A stretch of 64,000 bases of DNA from an uncultured Subdoligranulum sp. (GTDB lineage: Bacteria > Bacillota > Clostridia > Oscillospirales > Ruminococcaceae): the NCBI RefSeq assembly GCF_963931595.1, contig NZ_OZ007030.1:1-64000 (forward strand), in the 5' to 3' direction. Below the pieces are notes generated by a model. It was not told the origin of the DNA. It saw nothing but the letters and a program-made list of their open reading frames with translations, and did not search any database. This document shows positions 50,282-58,750 of the stretch, piece by piece; positions within the stretch are counted from its first letter, which is position 1, and every line of letters begins with the position of its first letter. The position numbers and the translations under genes are program-made.

Positions 50282-52393
50282 ATGGAGCAAATGAATCAGA
50301 CGGAAGTGCTGGCCCCGATCCCGGCTGAAGTTTTGGGAAACGATATTGTGGATATCAAGCCGCTGAAACAGCAGGGCGGATTCAGCAATTTGTTTTCGGG
50401 GCATAAGGTCGGCCTGGATACCGATGTGGTCATCAAGCGGGTGCGCAAAGTTTACCATGGCCACATGGATGATAAAAGCGAGGCAAAAATCCTGACGGCC
50501 CTGCGCCACCAGTATCTTCCCAGGGTGTTTGACGTCAAGCTGGCCAGCGACGGCTACAACTATACCATCATGGAAAAAATCCCCGGCTGCACCCTGCGGG
50601 AGTATGTGGAAATGCACGGGGCCCTGCGGCAGCAGCTCGTGCTCAAGTGGACGCGGCAGCTGTGCGAGGTGATTTCCTACATGCACGGGCATAAGCCCCG
50701 GGGAATCGTCCACAGCGACCTGAAGCCGGAAAATGTGATGATTACGCCGGAAAATGATATCTGCGTCATCGATTTCAACGCCTCGCTGGAGGTGGAGGAG
50801 GAAGGCGAGGGCAGGGACGCCCTGGGCGCTACGCCGGGCTATGCCGCGCCTGAACAGTTCAACCTGCCGCCGGAGCGCTTCCCGCCGGACGATCCGCTGC
50901 TGCCGGCCGTCCGGGCGGCACAGGGCTACGGCAAGGTCGGCTACCGAACGGATATCTATGCCATCGGGGCGCTGGCCTATTTCATGCTCACGGGCTATGA
51001 CCCGAAACTCTGGTGCGACGGCGTCATTCCGCTGACCCGGTTCCAGATCGTGCTGGGCGACGCTTTCCGCACGGTCATTGAAAAGGCCATGCAGGTCAAC
51101 CCCAGGGAGCGCTATGCCACGGCGGCCGCCATGCTGAAGGCGCTGCAGAATCTGACGGTGATTGACCGCCGCTATCGCCGCTGGCGAAGACAGGCCAATC
51201 TCATGACCTTCATCGTGGGCATCGGCCTGGCCGCGAGCATCTTTACGGTGTTCCTCGGCTACCAGTCGCTGCGCGAGGAGCACAGCTCCGCCTATCTGGA
51301 TACCGTGGAACAGGCCCGGAGGCTGCAGGAGGAAGGACAGTACGACCAGTCCACAGAGCTTTTGATGGAAGCGGTGGCCATGGAGCCGGAGCGCATCGAC
51401 GCATACCTGACCCTGGGCACATTGCTCTACCAGGAGGGAGAATACCAGCAGGCCGTGGACCTGATGGACGGCGTGGAGTTTGAAGCGTCCGACGCGCTGG
51501 ATACCAAGGCGTTCGAGGAGGCGGAAGGACAGGTCGCCTACATACTGGCAAACTGCTACTACGAACTGGAAGACTACGCCAGCGCCCTGACCAACTACCA
51601 GCTGGCGGTCCATTTCATCCCCGACCAGCAGCAGTATCAATGTGAGCTGGCCATCTGCTACGCCAAAACCGGAAACCGCGACATGGCCGAGGATATGCTG
51701 ACGCAGCTGCAGGCGGAAAACTGCCCCCAGGAGCTGCTTTCCATGGTGACCGGTGAAATCGAGTTTGCCTATGGCAATTATGAGACGGCCTATGACAGTC
51801 TGTGCCAGGCCGCCGAACTCACCACCGACAATACGGTGGCTTCCCGGTGCTACATCCAGGCGGCGCGCTGCTGCCAGCAGCTGGGAACCGGCTGGATTGA
51901 CACCGAGATCTCCCTGCTGGAAACGGCCTGCGGCCGGTTGGATGCCGCCACAAGCAGCGTGCCCTGTCAGATGCTGGCGGAGGCCTATATCAACAAGGCC
52001 GCACAGCCCAATACCGACACGGCTGCGTACTACAACAAAGCGCTGAGCTGCCTGGAACAGCTGGAGAGCAGGGGCTATGCCACCTTCGCCGTCCGGCAGA
52101 ACCGGGCCGTCGTACTGGAGTATCTGGACCGCTTCGAGGAGGCGGAGGCCGTGCTGACCGATATGCTGGCGGATTATCCTTACGATTACCGGGTCCCCAT
52201 GCGGCTGGCCCTGCTCTATGCGGATGAGGCGGGGGAACTTTCGGACGACAGTGCCCGCAGGGAATTGTACCAGAAGGTGGCCGCAAACTATGACGCGGCC
52301 CAGCAGCTGTACGACAAGGCAGCCGCCCAGGACGGGGAAATGATCCGCCTGAGCGACCTGGTTGTGCAGCTGCAGAACGCAGGCTGGATGTGA
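50282..52393 (+). CDS. transmembrane Ser/Thr protein kinase with extracellular TPR domain
   Basis: 703 residues. Kinase domain (about 20-285): glycine loop QQGGFSNLFSG, lysine in DVVIKRVRK, catalytic GIVHSDLKPENVM (HSD in place of HRD), metal-binding VIDFNAS (DFN in place of DFG), GATPGYAAPEQ activation end. One membrane helix at about 305-327, then about 370 residues of TPR-like repeats on the outside (LYQEGEYQQAVDLM, YYELEDYASALTNYQLAV). The missing HRD arginine suggests that activation-loop phosphorylation is not needed. Kinases of this shape in other bacteria sense envelope or machine components; here it probably reads the pilus or its partner proteins. Confidence 0.92.
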   Translation: MEQMNQTEVLAPIPAEVLGNDIVDIKPLKQQGGFSNLFSGHKVGLDTDVVIKRVRKVYHGHMDDKSEAKILTALRHQYLPRVFDVKLASDGYNYTIMEKIPGCTLREYVEMHGALRQQLVLKWTRQLCEVISYMHGHKPRGIVHSDLKPENVMITPENDICVIDFNASLEVEEEGEGRDALGATPGYAAPEQFNLPPERFPPDDPLLPAVRAAQGYGKVGYRTDIYAIGALAYFMLTGYDPKLWCDGVIPLTRFQIVLGDAFRTVIEKAMQVNPRERYATAAAMLKALQNLTVIDRRYRRWRRQANLMTFIVGIGLAASIFTVFLGYQSLREEHSSAYLDTVEQARRLQEEGQYDQSTELLMEAVAMEPERIDAYLTLGTLLYQEGEYQQAVDLMDGVEFEASDALDTKAFEEAEGQVAYILANCYYELEDYASALTNYQLAVHFIPDQQQYQCELAICYAKTGNRDMAEDMLTQLQAENCPQELLSMVTGEIEFAYGNYETAYDSLCQAAELTTDNTVASRCYIQAARCCQQLGTGWIDTEISLLETACGRLDAATSSVPCQMLAEAYINKAAQPNTDTAAYYNKALSCLEQLESRGYATFAVRQNRAVVLEYLDRFEEAEAVLTDMLADYPYDYRVPMRLALLYADEAGELSDDSARRELYQKVAANYDAAQQLYDKAAAQDGEMIRLSDLVVQLQNAGWM

Positions 52394-52412
52394 AAAAAGG
52401 AGGCCCTCGGTC

Positions 52413-52559
52413 ATGACTTACCAGATGCTGATTTTGGCCGGTGCGGCAGGCATCGTGCTGTTCCTGCTCATCGGCCTGATCTCCTTTGTGGTGCTGCGCA
52501 GCAAGCGCAAAAAAATTGAGGCTCAGATCCACAGTGAATATACAGACACTGGGGTTTGA
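52413..52559 (+). CDS. 48-residue single-pass membrane protein
   Basis: ATG 52413 has AAAAAAGGAGG directly upstream. The short protein MTYQMLILAGAAGIVLFLL, then LIGLISFVVL and a basic RSKRKK stop-transfer segment, is one membrane helix with a cytoplasmic tail. No known family. The conserved operon position and good ribosome binding site argue for a real gene, possibly a small regulator or assembly factor. Confidence 0.65.
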   Translation: MTYQMLILAGAAGIVLFLLIGLISFVVLRSKRKKIEAQIHSEYTDTGV

Positions 52560-52594
52560 CAAATATAAAAACTAACGTGTTGGAGGAACAAAAA

Positions 52595-52972
52595 ATGAAA
52601 ATTGAACAATTTTGCCAGTCCCTGAAGGAATACCTCTCCCAGTTCTCCGTCGTGCGGATCCTCATGCCGCTGGCGGCCATCATCCTGTACGTCTGCGGCG
52701 CGCTGTACGCACTGAACGCGCTGATCTCCCTCGGCTCGCTGGTCATGGCGCTGGCTTTCTGGCTGGGCATCGTAATGGCGGTCCTGGTCCTGGCCCAGTG
52801 CCAGTTCCTGTCCCTGGCCATCGGGTTTGCCCTGTATGCCCTGTATGAACTGATCAGCTTCCTGAGCTCCCTGATCCAGTTCCGCTATGTCTCCTACGGC
52901 GCCCTGGTCTATCTGGTGTGCTACGGTCTGCTGGCCTTCCTGTCCTATCGCAAATCGCTGTCTCTGCACTAA
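52595..52972 (+). CDS. small four-helix membrane protein
   Basis: 125 residues: an N-terminal cytoplasmic helix (IEQFCQSLKEYLSQF) and about four membrane helices (ILMPLAAIILYVCGALYAL and following), ending YRKSLSLH. No recognised domain. ATG 52595 with TGGAGGA upstream. Part of the same transcript; role unknown. Confidence 0.65.
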   Translation: MKIEQFCQSLKEYLSQFSVVRILMPLAAIILYVCGALYALNALISLGSLVMALAFWLGIVMAVLVLAQCQFLSLAIGFALYALYELISFLSSLIQFRYVSYGALVYLVCYGLLAFLSYRKSLSLH

Positions 52973-53059
52973 ATGGACAGTCCGGTGCGTTGCTTTGGCT
53001 TACGGCAATGCATCCCCCTGCTTTAGTGCCATAACAGAGAGACGGAAAGGAACCATCTG

Positions 53060-53950
53060 ATGAAAAAGATCGTCAAACGGATATTTCTGGTTCTTCTGGT
53101 CGTGGTAACTGCCTATACGGCGGCGGCAACTGTGCTGGTGCACGGGGTGAGCGTTTACCGCCTGAACTCGCGCCTGGGAGCGGTGCTGGCCATCAGCAGG
53201 CAGGTGACGCTGCTGGCGGCGGTGGTGCTGTGGATCGCTGCGCTGATCCTGCTCGGACGCTGGATCGCTGCCCGCAGGAAAAACCGGGCGCAGGCCAAGT
53301 TCCCGGCGGGGGCAGCCGTGCAGGCCGGCCCCGCAAAGGGCAGGAAGAACCGGAAAAAACTCATGGGGAAACCGGCGGCTGCGGCAGACAAAATTCCCCC
53401 CAGGGGCGTTGCGGCACCTCAGCCCGCTCCCTCTGCGGAGGAGGGCATTCCGCCCAGGAGAGGAACCATGCCCATGCCCGCCGGTGCGCCGGCCGGTTCC
53501 CCCGACGGCCCGACGATGCCCATGCCGGTCGGTTCCCCCACCGGCCCCACCATGCCCATGCCTGCCGGTGAGCCCGGCGGTCCCACCATGCCCATGCCTG
53601 CCGGTGAGCCCGGCGGTCCCACCATGCCCATGCCTGCCGGTGAGCCCGGCGGTCCCACCATGCCCATGCCTGCCGGTGCGCCGGCCGGTTCCCCGGCGGG
53701 GGCCACGGTGCCCATGCCCGGGCAGGAGGAACAATCGCCCGCCCCGGTTTCCGCACCCGGCGGGGAGGCCGCTCCCCGGACCGGCGCGGATGTGACCCCG
53801 GCAAAGAAGAAAGCGCCGGACGCCGCGGCCGGGAACGCCGGGCCTAAACTGCCGGCTTCGGGCTCCATCTGCCCCCGGTGCGGCAGCATGGTCCGCGCCG
53901 GTGCCAAGTTCTGCACAAAGTGCGGCTGCAGATTGGAGGTGCAGGTATGA
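53060..53950 (+). CDS. membrane protein with Pro-Met-rich repeats and C-terminal zinc ribbon
   Basis: 296 residues: two membrane helices (about 8-28 and 48-70), a basic segment, a low-complexity region (about 130-225) built of PTMPMPAGEPGG units, and a C-terminal zinc ribbon CPRCGSMVRAGAKFCTKCG (about 273-292). The repeat region is encoded by near-identical 36-base units and may vary in length between strains. The stop overlaps the start of the VWA gene (ATGA). The zinc ribbon is on the same side as the repeats, probably cytoplasmic. Function unknown; it may tether other locus proteins. Confidence 0.7.
   Translation: MKKIVKRIFLVLLVVVTAYTAAATVLVHGVSVYRLNSRLGAVLAISRQVTLLAAVVLWIAALILLGRWIAARRKNRAQAKFPAGAAVQAGPAKGRKNRKKLMGKPAAAADKIPPRGVAAPQPAPSAEEGIPPRRGTMPMPAGAPAGSPDGPTMPMPVGSPTGPTMPMPAGEPGGPTMPMPAGEPGGPTMPMPAGEPGGPTMPMPAGAPAGSPAGATVPMPGQEEQSPAPVSAPGGEAAPRTGADVTPAKKKAPDAAAGNAGPKLPASGSICPRCGSMVRAGAKFCTKCGCRLEVQV
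53546..53678 (+). repeat. 36-bp tandem repeat, 3.7 identical copies, in the coding region
   Basis: Units 53546-53581, 53582-53617 and 53618-53653 are identical, and 53654-53678 is a partial fourth. Each encodes one PTMPMPAGEPGG unit; more diverged units flank the block on both sides. Perfect identity suggests recent expansion or gene conversion. Confidence 0.9.
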
Positions 53951-56718
53951 TTGCAAGGCTTGCCATTGTGGCGGCAGGGGTTCTTCTTGTCCTTGTGACG
54001 GTCCTGCTGTGGAAAAAGCTCTCCGCCGCCTGGAGGGCCGGCATGCTCGCCGGCGCCATCCTGGTGGCTGGTATCGGAGGCGCCTTCACCTATGGCCTGT
54101 GGCAGCAGGAGCAAAGAGACCGGGAATATGTCTACCTGTCGCTGCGCTATCTGCAGAACTCCGATACGGACACGGCCTCCTACTATCTGAAGAAGGTCGG
54201 AACGGATACCTTCCAGTCCCTTTCCGCCGAGGCCCTTCTGGAAACGATGCGCAGCAACGATGTGCTGGCGCGGATGAAACTGGACGGGGCTAACGCCCTG
54301 GCGGAGGATTCCTCCCAGGAAGCGCTGGCCGTGAAGCTGGGCGCCCTGGGCACCGATTCCCAGGCCTGGCAGGAGATGGCTCAGTCCCTGCTGGACGCCG
54401 CCGACTTGCCGGAGAAGGAAGCCCAGGCACTGAACTCCCGCTTTGTGTCGGAGAGCGGCTATTATCTGGACGGCGTGGATGTGGTGATCCAGGATGACGC
54501 CGGAAACCACGAGGAAAACATCCGGCAGCTGGTCAGCCGCAACCTGGGCAGCTCCAACTTCGGCGGCGCCCTGCAGGAGGCTGTCTCGCTGGTGCAGGAA
54601 AACGCCTCCGCGAAGAACCGGCTGCTGCTGGCGGAAAGCATCGCCGAAGCCACCTACAGCGGCTACGAACTGAGCGGTTCCGAATTCGCCGCGGACGATA
54701 CGGCCGGAACGCCGGAAGAGGACCCCGAGCGCGAAGAACTGTCGGAACAGCTGGAAGAGATTTCCGGCCAGGTGGCCGACCTGGATACGCTGCTGCAAAG
54801 CGAAACCGAGGAAGAATCCATCGCCGACCTGACCCGGCAGAAGGAAGAACTGACCACCCGGCAGCAGTCCCTTCAGAATGACTACGATTACATCTATATC
54901 CACCGGGCCTTCAATTCCATTGCGGATATCCACAGCCTGGATGCGGCCATCGTTCGCGCGCGCCTGTACTTCGCCATGAACGATTATGCCCGGGCGGTGG
55001 ACGTTCTGCAGCAGGCCAGCACCTCGCTGCCTGCGCGGCTGACGCCCAATACCTCGCTGCGCAATGCACTCCAGGTCCTGAATGCCAGCTATACCGAAGG
55101 GGATACGCTGGGAGCACAGTCGGAGGAATTCCGCGGGGCCGTCCATACGGTGCTGACTTCCGGCGCCATGGACTACGCGGGCATCAGCGCCACGCCCCTG
55201 ACCGAGGGATTCACCAATTACATCATCAGCGAACTGCGCAACTATGGCCGGGATCTGTATGCCACCGGCATCGACCTGACCAACTATCCCGATGTGGTGG
55301 TTTCGCTGTCGGGCCGGGACACCCTTGTGCAAAAGATTGTGGCAGGCAGCCAGCCCATTGTCCGGGATACCCGCCAGGATGTGGACTACACCGTGGAAGC
55401 GGTGGATGCGGAAAATGCCCAGCGCAACGTGATCTGCATTGTGGATGAGAGCGGCAGTATGTCCGGCACACCGCTTCGGGACGCACAGACCGCCCTGCGG
55501 GGATTCATCTCCTCCCTGGATGACAACCTGCAGATGGCACTGGTGAGCTTTGACGATATGGCGGACACCCTCACCGAAATGGGGGATGACAAGGCGGCGC
55601 AGCTGGCGGCGGTGGATCTGCTGGGAAGCGGCGGCGGAACCAACATCACGGCCGGCATTCAGGCCGGCCTGGATGTGGCGGAAGGCCAGGAAGGCAGCAC
55701 AACGGTGCTGCTGATGACCGACGGCCAGAGCTCCCTGGATATGAATGTGGTTCAGGAGGCGGCCGACCGGGGCATGGTGATCCATACCATCGGCTTCGGC
55801 AGTGTGGACGACAATTTGCTGCAGCAGATCGCAGACGCCACAGGCGGCCAGTATATCCGCGCGGACAGCTCCTCTGAGCTGACCAGCGTGTATCTGAGCC
55901 TGGTGGGCATGATCGGCAACCAGTTCCGCGTTCATTACACGGCGCCGGATCTGCCGGAGGAAAGTCAGCGGTATTTCTTCCTGAGAGACGAGGAGGAAAA
56001 TGTCAGCGTCCGTGTGGATTACACCCTGCCCACCGAGGAGGGCCCCGAACTCACCGGTGTGAGCCGGGCCAGACTTACCCCGGATGACCTGACCTACGCC
56101 CAGGAAAACGGACAGACCATCCAGCTGACCCTGTTCGGAGAGAAACTGCAGGAGGTCGCCGGCGTGACCATTGGCGGACAGACCGCCCAGATCGACGAGG
56201 ACAACCGCACAGAGACTTCGCTGAATGTGGAATTCTCCCCGCAGCTGAGCGCCGGCTGGCAGGCCATCGTGCTGACCCAGGAGGACGGCGCAACCCAGAC
56301 CTATGAGCACATGCTTGTGGTGGGCGAGCCGCTGTCCAGCTACAACTACCAGTTCGGCCGCCTGCGCATCCGCGCCAATGGCGTGCTGCTGGATGACGGC
56401 ACCCTGGTCCTGACGGACGGCAGCATCGATGATTCTTCCGTCGGCCCGGATGCGGCCGATACGCCGGTCACGCTGTCCATGTACTTCAACGGAACACTGT
56501 TCACCCAGGTGGATCACGACAGCTTCCTGGCTTCCCTGGAGGCGCTGTCCTACGACGACGCTGCGGTCCTGGATGCCGGTACGCCGCTGCAGGGCTGCGG
56601 CTCCGCCTCCCTGAACTACAGCGACAGCGGCTACGACAGCTCGGTTTCCAGCATGGTGGTGGCAGGCAATTACCTGCTGCAGACCGATGGAGATCAGGTC
56701 AAACTGATTCAGCAGTAA
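53947..56718 (+). CDS. membrane-anchored von Willebrand factor A (VWA) domain protein
   Basis: 923 residues: two N-terminal membrane helices (about 3-22 and 32-50), a helical region with TPR-like and coiled-coil segments (about 55-330; EELSEQLEEISGQVADLDTL), and a VWA domain (about 490-665) with an intact metal site: CIVDESGSMSG (DxSxS), GGGTNITAGI and LLMTDGQSS. C-terminal beta-rich domains follow (about 680-920). ATG 53947 overlaps the previous stop. VWA domains bind protein ligands through the metal site; in a pilus locus this could be an adhesin or a scaffold. Confidence 0.87.
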   Translation: MIARLAIVAAGVLLVLVTVLLWKKLSAAWRAGMLAGAILVAGIGGAFTYGLWQQEQRDREYVYLSLRYLQNSDTDTASYYLKKVGTDTFQSLSAEALLETMRSNDVLARMKLDGANALAEDSSQEALAVKLGALGTDSQAWQEMAQSLLDAADLPEKEAQALNSRFVSESGYYLDGVDVVIQDDAGNHEENIRQLVSRNLGSSNFGGALQEAVSLVQENASAKNRLLLAESIAEATYSGYELSGSEFAADDTAGTPEEDPEREELSEQLEEISGQVADLDTLLQSETEEESIADLTRQKEELTTRQQSLQNDYDYIYIHRAFNSIADIHSLDAAIVRARLYFAMNDYARAVDVLQQASTSLPARLTPNTSLRNALQVLNASYTEGDTLGAQSEEFRGAVHTVLTSGAMDYAGISATPLTEGFTNYIISELRNYGRDLYATGIDLTNYPDVVVSLSGRDTLVQKIVAGSQPIVRDTRQDVDYTVEAVDAENAQRNVICIVDESGSMSGTPLRDAQTALRGFISSLDDNLQMALVSFDDMADTLTEMGDDKAAQLAAVDLLGSGGGTNITAGIQAGLDVAEGQEGSTTVLLMTDGQSSLDMNVVQEAADRGMVIHTIGFGSVDDNLLQQIADATGGQYIRADSSSELTSVYLSLVGMIGNQFRVHYTAPDLPEESQRYFFLRDEEENVSVRVDYTLPTEEGPELTGVSRARLTPDDLTYAQENGQTIQLTLFGEKLQEVAGVTIGGQTAQIDEDNRTETSLNVEFSPQLSAGWQAIVLTQEDGATQTYEHMLVVGEPLSSYNYQFGRLRIRANGVLLDDGTLVLTDGSIDDSSVGPDAADTPVTLSMYFNGTLFTQVDHDSFLASLEALSYDDAAVLDAGTPLQGCGSASLNYSDSGYDSSVSSMVVAGNYLLQTDGDQVKLIQQ

Positions 56719-56736
56719 AGCGGAGGAGGACGAAAC

Positions 56737-58104
56737 ATGGAACAATTCAAACGGTATCGGCTTCCCGTGCTTTTTTGCGTGATCCTTGTGCTGCTGGCGC
56801 TGGGGGCCGGGATTGCCATCAATCTGATGTCCGGTATGGGGTCCGCGGCGGAACATGTGTCCATGGGCCAGCGGTATCTGAACGATCTGAACTACTCGGA
56901 AGCAATTCTGGAATTTACCAACGCCATCGAAATGAACCCCAGCAGCCGTGAAGCGCGTCAGGGCCTGTCCACCGCCTATATGGCCACAGGCAACTACAGC
57001 TTTGCCGCCGATGTGCTGGAAGATGTGCAGGACCCCTATCAGCCGGACGAGGAGATCTCGTCCTCGCTGGCGGATATCTACTATCAGGCCGGCAATATCG
57101 GCAAAGCGGTTCAGCTTGTCAATCAGCTGGTGGACCTGACGGATGACGATCAATACTACGACCAGCGTGACGAACTGATGCGCGAATGGCATGGCGCCGC
57201 CCGCACCCGGGCGGCTGGCACGGACCAGGAACTGGCCATTTCCAATGGCAGCGTGGTCAGCCGCGGCCGCAACACGCTGGGCCAGCTGGGAACGGACAAC
57301 GGCCTGGGCGATCCGGAATACGAGCAGACGGAGTTCGCTTCGGCACAGTTTGACGGCACGCCCCGCAGCGTGTACTGCGCCGGACGCACCAGCTATGTGC
57401 TGGATACCTCGGGCAATCTGTGGGCGGCCGGCGAAAACCGCTGGGGGCAGATGGGAGACAGCTATGCAACCACCCTGCCGGAAAGCGGCTGGATACAGCT
57501 GACCGACACAGGGGATGTGCTGGATGCCGCCGGGATCCCCGGCCGCATGCTGGTGCTGAAAGCGGACTGCAGCCTGTGGGAAGCGGGCGCCGGCGCGGGC
57601 CAGACCATGCGCCGTATATCCGATCTGGGCGCCGTCGTGCAGATTGCCTCCTACGGGCAGGCGCTGTACGTGCTTACCGCCGACGGCGGCCTGTATGAGA
57701 GCGGTTACGGCAGCTACTACTATTCGGCAGGCAATGCATGGAATTCGGTGGCCAATGACGTGGTGGCCTTCCAGGTGTGCAGCGCCGGAGCCGTCTGGCT
57801 GACCAGTGAAAACACCATCGGCAGCAACTTCGGCGTGCCTGTGCCGGAAGGCTGGACACAGCAGGAGGACGGAACGGTCCTTCCCGACCTGGAAGTCGTT
57901 TCGGTGGCCAGTGACGGCAGCGATTTCTTGCTTTTGTGCTCGGACGGCAGTCTGTATCTGCTGGACGGCAACACCGTTACCTCTGCCGGGGACATCGGCA
58001 AGGTGACAGATATGTATTATACCGACAATATGCTCTGCGTTGCCCTGGAGGACGGAAGCACGCTTGCCCTGCAAGACGGGCAGCTGCAGCCTGTCACAGG
58101 GTGA
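56737..58104 (+). CDS. membrane-anchored TPR protein with RCC1-like repeats
   Basis: 455 residues: an N-terminal anchor (about 10-30), TPR helices (about 40-150; YLNDLNYSEAILEFTNAIEM, here split after AILEF) and a C-terminal half of RCC1/BNR-like repeats: SRGRNTLGQLGTDNGLGD, VLDTSGNLWAAGENRWGQMGD, ALYVLTADGGLYESGYGS. Such repeats fold as a seven-bladed propeller. The layout parallels the WG-repeat protein at 42051. It is probably exposed on the outer surface. Confidence 0.75.
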   Translation: MEQFKRYRLPVLFCVILVLLALGAGIAINLMSGMGSAAEHVSMGQRYLNDLNYSEAILEFTNAIEMNPSSREARQGLSTAYMATGNYSFAADVLEDVQDPYQPDEEISSSLADIYYQAGNIGKAVQLVNQLVDLTDDDQYYDQRDELMREWHGAARTRAAGTDQELAISNGSVVSRGRNTLGQLGTDNGLGDPEYEQTEFASAQFDGTPRSVYCAGRTSYVLDTSGNLWAAGENRWGQMGDSYATTLPESGWIQLTDTGDVLDAAGIPGRMLVLKADCSLWEAGAGAGQTMRRISDLGAVVQIASYGQALYVLTADGGLYESGYGSYYYSAGNAWNSVANDVVAFQVCSAGAVWLTSENTIGSNFGVPVPEGWTQQEDGTVLPDLEVVSVASDGSDFLLLCSDGSLYLLDGNTVTSAGDIGKVTDMYYTDNMLCVALEDGSTLALQDGQLQPVTG

Positions 58105-58146
58105 CACCACAACAACGGAAGACCGACAAACAAGGAGGAAATTGAA

Positions 58147-58614
58147 ATGGCTGGATGGGCTGAAAAATTATCGAAATTTACGCAGAATGCGGTGACCAAG
58201 AGCAAATATATGGCGGAGATTACCCGCATCAACATCGAGATCAGCAATTATGAAAGCAACGTCAAACAGCTGGTAGGCGAGATCGGCCAGTATGTGGTGG
58301 ACAACGGTCTGCTGCAGGATGTGCAGGAAATTCAGGAAAAGGTGGCCCGCGTCCGCGAGCTGAACGCCACCATCAGCGCCAACCAGGCAACGGTGGAAGC
58401 GCTGCGCAAGGCCAATATCTGCCCCAACTGCGGCGCCACCCTGGACGTGGATGTGAACTTCTGCCCCAAGTGCGGTGCCACCCGCAACCCGGTGCCGCTG
58501 CCCGACCTGCAGCCCAACCGTCCGGCGGCGGTCTGCCCCAAGTGCGGCACGAAGCTGGAAAACAATGAGGTCTTCTGCCCCAACTGCGGTACCCGCGTGG
58601 CAGAGGAAGGCTGA
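58147..58614 (+). CDS. coiled-coil protein with double zinc ribbon
   Basis: 155 residues: a helical/coiled-coil N-terminal half (about 1-90; VQEIQEKVARVRELNATISANQ, quoted as QEKVARVRELNATI) and two C-terminal zinc ribbons, CPNCGATLDVDVNFCPKCG (about 98-116) and CPKCGTKLENNEVFCPNCG (about 132-150). ATG 58147 with CAAGGAGGAAATTGAA. Last gene of the locus. Zinc-ribbon proteins of this shape are often adaptors; a cytoplasmic partner of the kinase or FHA protein is possible but not shown. Confidence 0.8.
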   Translation: MAGWAEKLSKFTQNAVTKSKYMAEITRINIEISNYESNVKQLVGEIGQYVVDNGLLQDVQEIQEKVARVRELNATISANQATVEALRKANICPNCGATLDVDVNFCPKCGATRNPVPLPDLQPNRPAAVCPKCGTKLENNEVFCPNCGTRVAEEG

Positions 58615-58638
58615 CAGATTCTCCAGGTAGATCCTGGG

Positions 58639-58688
58639 ATACGCCCTTCACGGTGCACGGCAAAAGGCCGGCGCCCCGGAGGGCGTAT
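58639..58688 (+). terminator. hairpin at the end of the Tad/phospho-signalling locus
   Basis: ATACGCCCT (58639-58647) pairs with AGGGCGTAT (58680-58688), followed by TTC. The loop is long and the T run short, so this is a weak terminator candidate. Confidence 0.45.
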
Positions 58689-58750
58689 TTCTGCCATTCC
58701 GGACAGGCAGCAATATCCCGGTATCCGTCGCCCCAAAAGGAGGAACTTTC

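Noticed and set aside
53546..53678. 36-bp repeats as a possible CRISPR array
   Set aside because: The repeats are contiguous without spacers and in frame within a coding gene with a regular amino acid repeat; no cas gene is present.
53419..58110. Very long minus-strand open frame (over 1500 codons) opposite the VWA and RCC1 genes, and similar ones at 48335-52414, 44524-47139 and 14019-16424
   Set aside because: They mirror GC-rich genes with strong codon structure on the plus strand, have no ribosome binding site or domain, and have His/Gln/Gly-rich nonsense composition.
36576..58688. Locus as a type VI or classical type II secretion system
   Set aside because: No VipA/B, Hcp, VgrG, ClpV or secretin-like gene is present; the ATPase, platform, pilin and peptidase are all of Tad type.
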